From: Candidatus Gastranaerophilales bacterium
GTDB lineage: Bacteria > Cyanobacteriota > Vampirovibrionia > Gastranaerophilales > Gastranaerophilaceae
Assembly (NCBI GenBank): GCA_944324135.1
Contig: CALUVE010000008.1
Span: forward strand, 1-64,000
Reading direction: 5' to 3'
Length of the DNA: 64,000 nt
A program made the translations under genes and the position numbers. The stretch's first letter is position 1. The number at the start of each line of letters is the position of its first letter. This document shows, one piece after another, positions 52,500-61,185 of this stretch. The notes under the pieces were generated by a model that worked only from the letters and a program-made list of their open reading frames with translations, was not told where the DNA came from and did not search any database.

Positions 52500-53570
52500 A
52501 TGGCAGAGTGTCTGGCTGAAAACAAAAAAGTTTTAACAAAAGGTAATTATGCTATTGCTCAGGCTGCTATTAATGCAGGCTGTGAGTGTTATTTCGGTTA
52601 TCCGATTACTCCGCAGAGCGAAATCGGCGAATTTATGAGTAAACATATGCAAGACCTTGGCAGAGGTTATGTTTCTGCAGAAAGTGAACTTGCTGCTATA
52701 AATATGGTGCTCGGTGCATGTTCTACCGGAGCAAAAGCCATGACATCATCATCTTCCTGTGCGGTTTCATTGATGCAGGAGGGGTTGTCTTACGCAACCT
52801 CTGATGAACTTCCGATTGTTCTGGTTAGTGTTATGCGCGGCGGCCCGGGGCTCGGAAATATTTATCCGTCACAAGGTGACTACAATCAGGCAACAATCGG
52901 CGGGGGCGACGGTGATTACAAACTTATCGTTCTTGCGCCGGCATCTGTTCAGGAATGTGTTGACCTGACTTACAAAGCTTTTTATCTTGCGCACAAGTAC
53001 AAAAATCCGACAGTGCTTCTGGCTGATGGTTTGCTTGCTCAAATGATGGAGCCTGTTGAATTTGGTGAATATCCTTATCCGGAGGTGGACAATTCTTCTT
53101 GGGCTTTGACAGGCGCTAAAAACAGACCCTCCAGAAAAATCCGTTCCTACGGTCCTACAGAAGAAGGTCAGTGCGTTCATATTGAACATCTGTTCGAAAA
53201 ATACAAACAAATTGAGGCAAATGAAGTTATGTGTGAAGAATATATGACAGAAGATGCTGATTTGGTTATTGTAAGTTTCGGCAGCATGTCACGTGTTGTG
53301 AAGTCAGCAGTGAAAGAATGCCGCAAAAAAGGACTTAAAGTCGGTGCATTCAGACCGATTACCCTCTATCCGTTCCCGACAGAAAGGATTAGAGAACTTT
53401 CTAAGACTGCTAAGAAATTCCTTGTAACAGAAATCAATATGGGTCAAATGGTCAGAGATGTCAGACTTGCAGTAAACGGCAGAGTGCCGGTTGAATTTTT
53501 AGGCAAACCTGTCGGTGCTATGCTTCACGTTGAAGATGTTATGAATGCTGCAGAAAGGTTAATGGTGTAG
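52500..53570 (+). CDS. 2-oxoacid:ferredoxin oxidoreductase, alpha subunit
   Basis: Decarboxylating, CoA-dependent oxidation of a 2-oxoacid to acyl-CoA with ferredoxin as acceptor (KorA/VorB family). Seen: GCECYFGYPITPQSEI, SAESELAAINMVLGA, GGPGLGNIYPSQGDYNQA and AAERLM at the end. The separate D-A-B-C genes fit 2-oxoglutarate or branched-chain 2-oxoacid enzymes rather than pyruvate:ferredoxin oxidoreductase; the substrate is not decided. I chose ATG 52500 (AGAGG upstream) over GTG 52491. Confidence 0.9.
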   Translation: MAECLAENKKVLTKGNYAIAQAAINAGCECYFGYPITPQSEIGEFMSKHMQDLGRGYVSAESELAAINMVLGACSTGAKAMTSSSSCAVSLMQEGLSYATSDELPIVLVSVMRGGPGLGNIYPSQGDYNQATIGGGDGDYKLIVLAPASVQECVDLTYKAFYLAHKYKNPTVLLADGLLAQMMEPVEFGEYPYPEVDNSSWALTGAKNRPSRKIRSYGPTEEGQCVHIEHLFEKYKQIEANEVMCEEYMTEDADLVIVSFGSMSRVVKSAVKECRKKGLKVGAFRPITLYPFPTERIRELSKTAKKFLVTEINMGQMVRDVRLAVNGRVPVEFLGKPVGAMLHVEDVMNAAERLMV

Positions 53571-53572
53571 AG

Positions 53573-54325
53573 ATGGCAGTTCAAGTTTTTAAAATTCCGG
53601 ATTCAATAAAAAAAGATTGCAAATTCTCATTCTGCCCTGGCTGCGACCACGGTGTAGCTATAAGATTAGTAGCGGAAGTGCTTGATGAACTCGGGCTCCG
53701 TGAAAAAACAATTTCTGCAACTTCTATAGGCTGCTCTGTCTGCCTGTATGATTTTTTGGAAATTGATTGTATAGAAGCTCCTCACGGACGGGCATTGGCT
53801 GCTGCGACAGGTGTTAAGCGTGCCAGACCTGACAAGTTTGTATTTACTTATCAGGGGGATGGTGATTTTGCGTCAATCGGGCTGGCCGAAAGTTTGCACG
53901 CTGCCCTAAGAGGTGAAAAATTAAGTGCAATATGTATCAACAATACAACTTACGGAATGACGGGCGGACAGCTCGGGCCTACTACTCTTCTGGGGCAGAA
54001 AACAACTACTTCTGTTGACGGAAGAAATGTTGAATACTACGGCTATCCGATTAAAATAGCGGAACATGTTGCTTTATGCGACGGTACTGCTTTCAGTGCA
54101 AGGGTTTCGCTTGATACTATTGCAAATATCAGAAAAGCAAAACAGGCTATTAAAAAAGCTTTTCAGGTACAGATGGACGGTTTGGGTTTCGGGTTTGTTG
54201 AAATCCTTGCAACCTGTCCGACAAACTGGAAAATGACACCGGAACAGGCTCATGAAAGAGTCAGAACACAAATGATGGAAGTGTTTAAACCCGGCGTATA
54301 CAAAGATATTACACAAAACAATTAA
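53573..54325 (+). CDS. 2-oxoacid:ferredoxin oxidoreductase, beta (TPP) subunit
   Basis: Carries thiamine diphosphate and a 4Fe-4S cluster. FCPGCDHGVA and GCSVCLYD supply cluster cysteines; YQGDGDFASIGLAESLHAAL with INNTTYGMTGGQ is the TPP/Mg motif (GDGD..NN). 250 aa. It starts 2 bp after the alpha-subunit gene, so translation is coupled. Confidence 0.93.
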   Translation: MAVQVFKIPDSIKKDCKFSFCPGCDHGVAIRLVAEVLDELGLREKTISATSIGCSVCLYDFLEIDCIEAPHGRALAAATGVKRARPDKFVFTYQGDGDFASIGLAESLHAALRGEKLSAICINNTTYGMTGGQLGPTTLLGQKTTTSVDGRNVEYYGYPIKIAEHVALCDGTAFSARVSLDTIANIRKAKQAIKKAFQVQMDGLGFGFVEILATCPTNWKMTPEQAHERVRTQMMEVFKPGVYKDITQNN

Positions 54326-54340
54326 GGGAAATTATACAAA

Positions 54341-54886
54341 ATGGAAAAGAATTTTATCATCGCAGGATTTGGCGGACAGGGAGTATTGCTCGCTGGTGAA
54401 GTTTTGGCAAACGCTTTTATGTTAATGGAAAAATATGTAACCTGGTATCCCAGCTACGGTGCTGAGATGAGAGGAGGAACTGTTAACTGTGAAGTAGTTA
54501 TGAGCGATGAAGAAGTCAGTGCTGTCTGCAAAAAAGATACAGATTTTGTCATTGCGTTGAATCAGTTGTCATTTGATAAATTTCTTCCCAAAATCAAAAA
54601 GGGCGGCTGGATGATTGCAAATTCCACCCTTGTGAAAGAGATTAAAAGCAGAGCGGATATAAATTATCTTTTTGCGCCTATTTCCAAGCTTGCTGACAAT
54701 CTTGGCGATATCAGAATGGCAAATATTATGTCACTCGGTTTTTTGTCAAAGGTTAGCGGTCTGATTTCTATTGATGCGTTGAGTCATGCGCTTGATACAG
54801 TTTTGCCGCCGCACAGAAAACATCTTTTGCCGAAAAATCTTGAGGCGCTCCAAATTGGCTACGGCTATCAGTTAATCCCTGCATAA
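54341..54886 (+). CDS. 2-oxoacid:ferredoxin oxidoreductase, gamma subunit
   Basis: Structural/CoA-side subunit of the complex. FIIAGFGGQGVLLAGEVLA is the family start, followed by YPSYGAEMRGGTVNCEVVMS. 181 aa, normal. Last gene of the operon; the following ~300 bp are repeats and no obvious terminator is seen. Confidence 0.92.
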   Translation: MEKNFIIAGFGGQGVLLAGEVLANAFMLMEKYVTWYPSYGAEMRGGTVNCEVVMSDEEVSAVCKKDTDFVIALNQLSFDKFLPKIKKGGWMIANSTLVKEIKSRADINYLFAPISKLADNLGDIRMANIMSLGFLSKVSGLISIDALSHALDTVLPPHRKHLLPKNLEALQIGYGYQLIPA

Positions 54887-54913
54887 ATGCCGGCAAACAT
54901 TATGTTTTCATGT

Positions 54914-55013
54914 CATTCTGAACCCGACAGCCGTTCAGGGGTGAAGAATCTCTGTAAATTATGAGATTCTTCGCTAACGCTCAGAATGACAGCAATGCAA
55001 ACATCATGTTTGC
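54914..55013. repeat. GATTCTTCGC-type repeats plus palindrome copy 4
   Basis: TCATTCTGAACCCGACAG..GGTGAAGAATCTCT (54914-54952, mate at 11652-11693), then GAGATTCTTCGCTAACGCTC (54963-54982, mate at 282-301), ending in the perfect palindrome GCAAACATCATGTTTGC (54997-55013). Confidence 0.8.
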
Positions 55014-55200
55014 CCCCCCCACCTAACCTCCCCCACGGAGTGGGGAGGAACTAAAAACATTGATAGAGGTGAGAATATTGAGAAGCTCTTACGGGTGATG
55101 TAAAAGCCGTTCCTTGAAAGATATTTAAAGTTTTTTGAACATCTTCAAAAGGCGATATTTCAGTCTGCGGAAATAGTAGTGATGCAAACATCATGTTTGC
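55014..55200. repeat. Dispersed composite repeat, copy 2, with palindrome copy 5
   Basis: The same blocks as 1-182 in the same order: C-rich hairpin (CCTCCCCCACGGAGTGGGGA), TTGAGAAGCTCTTACGGG, TTCAGTCTGCGGAAATAGT and the palindrome at 55184-55200. The stop codon of the glycosyltransferase gene that ends at 55191 lies in that palindrome. Together with the previous entry it fills the whole gap 54887-55190. Confidence 0.8.
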
Positions 55201-56228
55201 TTTTTCAGCGGGACTTTCCACTCAACCCCGAGTACCCTGAATTGTTTGAATGTCCTAAATTTTGTTTTGCTCAAAAGATTATAAGGAAATTCACCTTTGT
55301 ATTGTTTAATTCTTTTTATAAGTTTTTGGTATAATTCTTGTGATTTTAATTCTTTCTTTGTGTAGTTCGCTTCAATATATTTTGTTAAATTAATCATATC
55401 TTCAAGTAGACTGGCTCTGCATTTTTCATCCTCAAGAGTGGTCCAGTAGTAATTTGCACCGCCACAAAATTGATTGCCTATTGCTATTTGAAAGTTTCTA
55501 TCCTGTTTTTTATAAATTTCAAGATTTAATAAATATTTCAGTGCTGCCAAATCTTGTCTTATAGCTTTTGCATGTGTGTAAGTAAGAGAATTTGTTACAA
55601 GATCATTGTGGTTAACTAAATATCTATTCAGGAAACTATATTTTGCGTGTGCAAAATTTACCAGATTGCAGAAAATTATATCTTCAGCCAGTGATAATTC
55701 AACTGGGAATTGAATATTATTACCCTTTATAAATTCAGTTCTAAACAGTTTATCCCATACTAATATATTCAGTTCTACAAACTCTTTTATGCCACCCTTT
55801 CCATCGAGTATTTTTTCAATAATATTACTATTAAAATCACGGTTATATTTATGGGCAATGAAACTTTTTGCGGCAAAAACTACAACATCAGTTTTATCCT
55901 GAGAAATTTTGGAATAGGCAGCCTCCATCGCGTCTGGTTCAAACCAGTCATCGCTGTCTAAAAACGCAAGGTATTCACCTTTAGCAACAGCTATGGCATT
56001 GTTGCGTGCCACGGATACGCCGGCATTTTTCTGGTTGATTAAAACAATTCTGGAATCTTTTTCAGCATATTCTTTTAAAATTGATAGGGAGTTATCGGTT
56101 GAGCCGTCATTAACGCAGATGATTTCAATATCCCGTAAAGTTTGATTAACAACGCTGTCGAGGCATGCTCTCAGGTAATTTTCAGTGTTATATACAGGTA
56201 TAATGATGCTTACTTTAATCTTTTCCAT
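55191..56228 (-). CDS. GT2 glycosyltransferase, 345 aa
   Basis: One GT-A domain: KVSIIIPVYNTENYLRACL, VNDGSTDNS and LDSDDW (metal-binding). The C-terminal ~130 residues are helical and basic; no membrane segment. It resembles the second domain of the tandem enzyme at 17498 (PVYN.E.YL..CLDSVVNQT). Acceptor unknown. The last codons (CAA ACA TGA) come from the repeat palindrome at 55184-55200, so the C-terminus may have been altered by repeat insertion. Confidence 0.9.
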   Translation of the reverse strand: MEKIKVSIIIPVYNTENYLRACLDSVVNQTLRDIEIICVNDGSTDNSLSILKEYAEKDSRIVLINQKNAGVSVARNNAIAVAKGEYLAFLDSDDWFEPDAMEAAYSKISQDKTDVVVFAAKSFIAHKYNRDFNSNIIEKILDGKGGIKEFVELNILVWDKLFRTEFIKGNNIQFPVELSLAEDIIFCNLVNFAHAKYSFLNRYLVNHNDLVTNSLTYTHAKAIRQDLAALKYLLNLEIYKKQDRNFQIAIGNQFCGGANYYWTTLEDEKCRASLLEDMINLTKYIEANYTKKELKSQELYQKLIKRIKQYKGEFPYNLLSKTKFRTFKQFRVLGVEWKVPLKKQT

Positions 56229-56375
56229 TTTTATCCTATCTTTTGAGTTTATAATTTCTATAAAAAGTTACATGATATGTTAACTACACTTTTATCTAAA
56301 TATATCGTAAATTTAAAAATATGTAAACTAGCAAAAAGGATATGTATAGCATCCATCAAAATTTTTCAAAACTAC

Positions 56376-56402
56376 GTCATGCTGAGCGCAGCGAAGAATC
56401 TG
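56376..56402. repeat. GTCATGCTGAGCGCAGCGAAG repeat
   Basis: A single copy of the widespread short repeat in the opposite orientation to the one at 282-310, in the gap between the glycosyltransferase and MNT genes. Confidence 0.7.
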
Positions 56403-56427
56403 TAACAATTCGTGCTGTTTGAATAAT

Positions 56428-56709
56428 TCATAATTCCACAAGGTCTTTTTTAATTAAATTATAAAAATTTTCGTCAATGTTGTCTAACAGGGTTATATTC
56501 ACAACGTATGGCAGAGAACTTCGGTCAAATTCTTCTTTAAGAGTTGTTAATTCATCTGGTGAGATTTTTCCCTTTACTCCCAAATCTAAATCAGATAACG
56601 GTGTAAAATCTCCTCGGACACGGGAACCGTATGCATAAAATTTGTGAGGAAAGGCTTTTAAAATGTTTTTAATAATGCCGTATTCGCTGCTGGTTGTTCC
56701 TTTGAGCAT
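56428..56709 (-). CDS. MNT nucleotidyltransferase (antitoxin of a HEPN/MNT pair)
   Basis: A minimal nucleotidyltransferase of 93 aa: FYAYGSRVRGDFTPLSDLDL holds the GSxxRG and SDxDL motifs. In characterised HepT/MntA pairs this protein neutralises the HEPN toxin by adding AMP to it. The start overlaps the HEPN stop codon by one base (ATGA-type), so the two are coupled. Confidence 0.88.
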   Translation of the reverse strand: MLKGTTSSEYGIIKNILKAFPHKFYAYGSRVRGDFTPLSDLDLGVKGKISPDELTTLKEEFDRSSLPYVVNITLLDNIDENFYNLIKKDLVEL

Positions 56710-57119
56710 TATAATTCCCTTTGCAGTTTGTTGATAAAAAAGTCTGCGTCAGCAATAAATTGCGGAATAATTTTTATTAATTCTCTGGATTTTTCAATAT
56801 TATATTCATGGGAAGTATCGTTGCGTTTTGCGTAATAATCTTTCCAGTTTTCCCAATTTTCAATAAAGCCGTATCCTTGCATAAATCTAAAGATATTATT
56901 GACTGTGAGTTCTTGTTCATTTTTGCCGTAAACTTTTTTAAGAACTCTTTTCATCAGTTTCCATGATGTTTCCAGTGTATATTCAAAACGTTTTACGCAT
57001 GAATCTTCAATCAAATCACGTATGCTGTCATCTTTGTTTTCAGATAATTTTTGCATACTTTTTTTAAGTGATTCCAGAGCTTTTATAAGGTTTGTGTTGT
57101 CAATGACTAGATTATCCAT
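56709..57119 (-). CDS. HEPN-domain protein (HI0074 family), toxin of a HEPN/MNT pair
   Basis: A 136-aa helical protein whose C-terminal motif RNDTSHEYN fits RxxxxH, the RNase site of HEPN toxins. The older name 'nucleotidyltransferase substrate-binding' describes the same family. A TATTAT box lies 6 nt before the ATG (57131-57126) with TTTACG 17 nt further, and no Shine-Dalgarno is seen. It is the first gene of the pair, toxin before antitoxin. Confidence 0.86.
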   Translation of the reverse strand: MDNLVIDNTNLIKALESLKKSMQKLSENKDDSIRDLIEDSCVKRFEYTLETSWKLMKRVLKKVYGKNEQELTVNNIFRFMQGYGFIENWENWKDYYAKRNDTSHEYNIEKSRELIKIIPQFIADADFFINKLQREL

Positions 57120-57125
57120 ACTTGA

Positions 57126-57154
57126 ATAATATCATAGTTTCTTATAAACGTAAA
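57126..57154 (-). promoter_or_regulatory. Likely leaderless promoter of the HEPN/MNT pair
   Basis: TTTACG (57154-57149), 17-nt spacer, TATTAT (57131-57126) on the minus strand, 6 nt before the HEPN ATG. Confidence 0.45.
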
Positions 57155-57279
57155 CCCGTGCAGAAATAGACTGCTTGTATGATTTTTGCGATTATGAGCG
57201 CAAATCGACTAAAAAGCTGATTTAAAAATCTCTCCGGTATACTATTCTTTGTATGTGAGGTACAAGAGGTTTTTTAGTC

Positions 57280-57510
57280 GTGAAAAATGAACTCATAAAA
57301 TCTATTAAAGAAAAAGAACTGCAATTAAAAAAACTCAAAGAACATATTGATAAAAGTTCAGTGTGTTCAGAGTTATACAACAAAGTCGTTTTAGAAAAAG
57401 CAATCCTGAAAAAAGAGCTGGAAAAATTGGACAAAAATCAGTTTTTTGAAAGTTTGAAAAATCTGCTTCCCCGCAAAAAAACTTTAATCTGCGATTACTT
57501 TAAAAAGTAA
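57280..57510 (+). CDS. Small coiled-coil protein, 76 aa, unknown
   Basis: Lys/Glu-rich helix (KSIKEKELQLKKLKEHIDKS, KAILKKELEKLDK), predicted to form a coiled coil. It starts with GTG at 57280; AAGAGGT is 10 nt upstream, which supports that start. No family recognised. Confidence 0.55.
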   Translation: MKNELIKSIKEKELQLKKLKEHIDKSSVCSELYNKVVLEKAILKKELEKLDKNQFFESLKNLLPRKKTLICDYFKK

Positions 57511-57845
57511 TGAAAATTCCCTGCTGCAGATGTGTTCCGGCAGCAAACCGGGGATGTATATAAGCCCCGAAAGTCGCGGAAATTTTCTGCAAAACCAGGA
57601 TTGCCGCAGGTATATATAATTCATTGAGCAAGGCTATTAATGCTAATATCGGGATATTACACAAGAGGCTCAAACAGATATCGACTGCATTGTTGCATAT
57701 ATTGCTACAGTTTATTAATTAAAAAGTTTTGATTTTAGTAGATTTTTCGGGCATTTAAATGTTTGAAATTGTATTTTTGTGCTATAATCTTATCAAAGCT
57801 AAAATGATGTGAACTTATGCATTTTAATGAAAAAGGAGAAAAACT
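57511..57845. other. Non-coding stretch with a possible structured RNA, upstream of ppdK
   Basis: 57512-57587 can fold as a three-helix unit: GAAAATTCC pairs with GGAAATTTTC and encloses TGCTGC/GCAGCA and CGGGG/CCCCG. It does not match any riboswitch class I know. 57590-57760 is AT-rich with no gene I can support. A promoter for ppdK lies at the right end. Confidence 0.4.
57779..57788 (+). promoter_or_regulatory. Extended -10 promoter of ppdK
   Basis: GTGCTATAAT (TATAAT at 57783-57788) with an upstream TG, i.e. an extended -10, 57 bp before the ATG. No good -35 at the usual distance (TTGAAA at 57763 is too close, 14-nt spacer). Confidence 0.5.
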
Positions 57846-60515
57846 ATGGCAGAAAAACGCGTATGGCTTTTTAGAGAGGGTAATGCTAACATGCGTAATC
57901 TTCTCGGAGGCAAAGGTGCAAACCTTGCTGAAATGACAAATTTGGGGTTGCCGGTTCCTCCGGGGTTGACTATTACAACCGAAACCTGCATGGATTACAT
58001 TAACAACGGTAATCAAATGCCTGCAGGTTTGATGGACGAAGTAAGAACAGCTCTGGCTGATGTTGAAAAACAAACAGGAAAAAAATTCGGTGATGTAACT
58101 AATCCGCTTTTGGTATCTGTTCGTTCAGGTGCCAGAGTTTCTATGCCGGGCATGATGGAAACTATCCTTAACCTCGGTTTGAATGACGAAACTGTTGAGG
58201 CAATGATTAGATTAACTAACAATCCTCGTTTTTGCTACGATTCTTACAGAAGATTTTTGACTATGTTCGGCTCTGTTGCCTGGGAAATGGACAGACAAAA
58301 ATACTTCGAATCTGAAGTAGAAAAAGTTAAAGCAAGAGAGGGCGTAAAATCAGATACAGAAGTTTCAGCTGACGGCTGGAAATCTCTGATTCCTATCTAC
58401 AAAAACGTTATCAAAGAAGTTACAGGCAAAGAATTCCCGCAAGATCCGTATGTTCAATTGCAGGAAGCTATTGAAGCCGTTTTCCGTTCTTGGAATATTC
58501 CGCGTGCTGTTGCTTACAGAAATATGAACAAAATTGATCACAATTACGGTACTGCTGTTAACGTTCAAACAATGGTATTCGGTAATATGGGTGATGACTG
58601 TGCTACAGGTGTTTCTTTCACCCGTAACCCTGCAACAGGCGAAAATAAATTCTACGGTGAATACCTGACAAACGCGCAAGGTGAAGACGTTGTTGCCGGT
58701 ATAAGAACTCCGAAACCTATTGCTGAACTGGAAACAGAAATGCCTGACCTTTACAGACAGTATGTTGATATTGCTAAAAAACTTGAACTCGGTTACAAAG
58801 ATGTTCAGGATATGGAATTTACTATTGAAAAAGGTAAATTGTACATTCTTCAAACAAGAAACGGTAAGAGAACCGCTGCTGCTGCAGTTAAAATTGCCGT
58901 TGATATGTACGAAGAAGGCATTATCACAAAAGAAAGAGCAATTCAGCTCGTTGACCCTTATACAGTTAATCAGATACTTCTCCCTTGCTTCGATACAGAT
59001 GCAATGGCTAAGGCTCATAAAATTGCCCAGGGTGTAAACGCATCTCCTGGTGCTGCTGTTGGTAAAATTGTATTTGATACTGAAGAAGCTGCAAAACGCG
59101 GTGAAGCTGGCGAAAAAGTTATCCTCGTCCGTGTTGAAACATGCCCTGACGATATTCACGGTATGGCAGTATCTCAAGGTGTATTGACACTCAGAGGCGG
59201 TGCTACTTCTCACGCAGCAGTTGTTGCAAAAGGTATGGGTAAACCATGCGTTTCAGGCTGCGAAGATATGAAAATCGACCTCGCTAATGAAACTTTGACA
59301 GGCTGCGACGGAACTGTTTATCACAAAGATGATATCATTTCTCTCGATGGCGGCAAAGGTATCGTTATGGAAGGCGCTGTTCAGCTCGTAGAAGCTAAAA
59401 TTGACGAAAACTGGAATAAATTCTTCTCATGGGTTGACGAAATTAAGACTATGAAAGTTGAGGCTAACGCTGATACTCCTAAGGATATCGAAAATGCTAA
59501 GAAATTCGGCGCAGAAGGTGTTGGTCTCTGCCGTACAGAACACATGTTTATGGATCCTGACAGATTGCCTTGGGTTCAGAAGATGATTATTGCAGGTACT
59601 CCTGAAGCAAGAAAAGAAGCTCTTGCACACTTACTTCCTATGCAGTATTCAGACTTCTACGCAATGTTCAAAGCTCTCGGCGACAAACCGCTTACCGTCA
59701 GACTTCTCGATCCGCCTCTTCACGAATTCCTCCCGTCTAAGGAAGATTTAATCGCTGAAGTTGCTACATTGAAAGCTCTCGGTAAAGACGCAAAAGAAAA
59801 AGAAGAACTTCTCCATGTTGTAGAAGCACTTTCTGAATCTAACCCGATGATGGGCTTAAGAGGATGCAGATTAGGTTTGACTTACCCTGAAATCAACGAA
59901 ATGCAGGTAAGAGCAATCTTTGAAGCATGCTGTGATTTGAAAAAAGAAGGTGTTGCTGTTAAACCTTGGGTAATGGTTCCGCTTATCGGTCACGTTAACG
60001 AACTTAAAATCGCTAAAGATACCCTTGTTCGCGTAGCTAAAGAAGTTATGGTTGAAAAAGGCGTTGAAGTTGATTACAAGTTCGGTACTATGATTGAAAT
60101 TCCGCGTGCTGCATTGACTGCTGATGAAATCGCAGAATACGCTGAATTCTTCTCATTCGGTACAAACGACCTGACTCAGATGACATTCGGTTATTCAAGA
60201 GACGATGCAGAGGGTAAATTCCTGACCAACTATGTTGAACAGAAAATCCTCCCTGCTAACCCGTTTGAAACTCTTGACCAAAAAGGCGTCGGTCAATTGA
60301 TTGAAATGTCAATGGAAAAAGGTAAGAGCGTAAATCCGTCACTGGTTGGTGGTGTTTGCGGCGAACACGGCGGCGATCCGGATTCTGTTAAATTCAGCCA
60401 CAGAATCGGTCTGGATTACGTTTCATGCTCACCGTTCAGAATCCCTCAGGCTAAACTCGCAGCTGCTCAAGCTGTTGTTGAAGCTCAAAAGGTTCGCGAA
60501 CTGGCTGCAGTGTAG
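57846..60515 (+). CDS. ppdK: Pyruvate, phosphate dikinase
   Basis: Interconverts pyruvate + ATP + phosphate and phosphoenolpyruvate + AMP + PPi; in glycolytic anaerobes it runs toward pyruvate and ATP, consuming PPi. Domains: ATP-grasp nucleotide domain (~1-340, LLGGKGANLAEM, SVRSGARVSMPGMM), phospho-histidine domain (~380-510, GGATSHAAVVAKGMGKP, His455), and PEP-binding TIM barrel (~515-880, GLCRTEHMF, GSFGTNDLTQ-like FSFGTNDLTQMTFG and CGEHGGDPDSV). 889 aa, full length. AAAGGAG precedes the ATG. It is monocistronic with a strong terminator. Confidence 0.97.
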   Translation: MAEKRVWLFREGNANMRNLLGGKGANLAEMTNLGLPVPPGLTITTETCMDYINNGNQMPAGLMDEVRTALADVEKQTGKKFGDVTNPLLVSVRSGARVSMPGMMETILNLGLNDETVEAMIRLTNNPRFCYDSYRRFLTMFGSVAWEMDRQKYFESEVEKVKAREGVKSDTEVSADGWKSLIPIYKNVIKEVTGKEFPQDPYVQLQEAIEAVFRSWNIPRAVAYRNMNKIDHNYGTAVNVQTMVFGNMGDDCATGVSFTRNPATGENKFYGEYLTNAQGEDVVAGIRTPKPIAELETEMPDLYRQYVDIAKKLELGYKDVQDMEFTIEKGKLYILQTRNGKRTAAAAVKIAVDMYEEGIITKERAIQLVDPYTVNQILLPCFDTDAMAKAHKIAQGVNASPGAAVGKIVFDTEEAAKRGEAGEKVILVRVETCPDDIHGMAVSQGVLTLRGGATSHAAVVAKGMGKPCVSGCEDMKIDLANETLTGCDGTVYHKDDIISLDGGKGIVMEGAVQLVEAKIDENWNKFFSWVDEIKTMKVEANADTPKDIENAKKFGAEGVGLCRTEHMFMDPDRLPWVQKMIIAGTPEARKEALAHLLPMQYSDFYAMFKALGDKPLTVRLLDPPLHEFLPSKEDLIAEVATLKALGKDAKEKEELLHVVEALSESNPMMGLRGCRLGLTYPEINEMQVRAIFEACCDLKKEGVAVKPWVMVPLIGHVNELKIAKDTLVRVAKEVMVEKGVEVDYKFGTMIEIPRAALTADEIAEYAEFFSFGTNDLTQMTFGYSRDDAEGKFLTNYVEQKILPANPFETLDQKGVGQLIEMSMEKGKSVNPSLVGGVCGEHGGDPDSVKFSHRIGLDYVSCSPFRIPQAKLAAAQAVVEAQKVRELAAV

Positions 60516-60535
60516 TCTATACGTAATTAAAACGT

Positions 60536-60574
60536 AAAAGAGCTCCGGAAATTTCTTCCGGAGCTCTTTTTTTA
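60536..60574 (+). terminator. Rho-independent terminator after ppdK
   Basis: A perfect 15-bp stem (AAAAGAGCTCCGGAA / TTCCGGAGCTCTTTT) with a 5-nt loop and a T-run; the strongest in the window. Confidence 0.92.
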
Positions 60575-60589
60575 TTTATTTAAAAAAAA

Positions 60590-61165
60590 TTATATAGCCT
60601 CTTCGTTCATTTTTTTGACTAAATCTTTCACGTGCTGGCTCACAGCCGGTGTAATCATCAAATCAGGTTCCAGCATTACAAATTCATCCAGCGTTGTAAT
60701 TGCTCGGGGTACTTCATTGTTTTCTGCGTATAAAAGCCCCACCATTATTTGATTGAGCGGGTTTTCGGTATCAGCTTTGTATTCCTGGATTTTCAAAGGA
60801 ACAATACCGCGTGCCTGATAGCATCTGGCAAGATTTACATAGTATTTAAAATTCAGCGGGTACTGTTTGATTGCCCTTTCAAAACAGTCTTGCGCGTAAT
60901 CAGGATAGCCTATTATCATATAAGCTTCTCCAAGGTTGTTATAAAAAACTGATGTCGCCTGTACATTCGGGCTCAGGCTGATTGCAATTTTGTATTCCTG
61001 AATTGCCGCATAATAGCATTTTTCTTCCATATAATTCAGGGCAATGTTGTTGTGCTCGTAAGCGTTTGGAACTGCGTCAATAGTGTATGTCTCGGTGTGT
61101 TTGTACCCCGAGGCTAAAAATGTCATTGATACAAGTAGTAATACAAACAATGCAGTTTTTTTCAT
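60590..61165 (-). CDS. Exported TPR-repeat protein, 191 aa
   Basis: A signal peptide (KKTALFVLLLVSMTFLASG, residues 2-20) without a lipobox Cys, then about four tetratricopeptide-like helix pairs (YAAIQEYKIAISLSPN, NNLGEAYMIIGYPDYAQDCF, AITTLDEFVMLEPD). TPR proteins mediate protein contacts; here in the periplasm. It lies 20 bp after the MBL-fold gene in a minus-strand run of TPR protein, phosphoesterase, MBL and TPR genes. Confidence 0.8.
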   Translation of the reverse strand: MKKTALFVLLLVSMTFLASGYKHTETYTIDAVPNAYEHNNIALNYMEEKCYYAAIQEYKIAISLSPNVQATSVFYNNLGEAYMIIGYPDYAQDCFERAIKQYPLNFKYYVNLARCYQARGIVPLKIQEYKADTENPLNQIMVGLLYAENNEVPRAITTLDEFVMLEPDLMITPAVSQHVKDLVKKMNEEAI

Positions 61166-61185
61166 CTAAATTACCTTTTAATTAT

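Noticed and set aside
57600-57720. A small coding region in the ppdK upstream gap
   Set aside because: Short open frames exist (about 30 codons) but none has a ribosome-binding site or a recognisable sequence.
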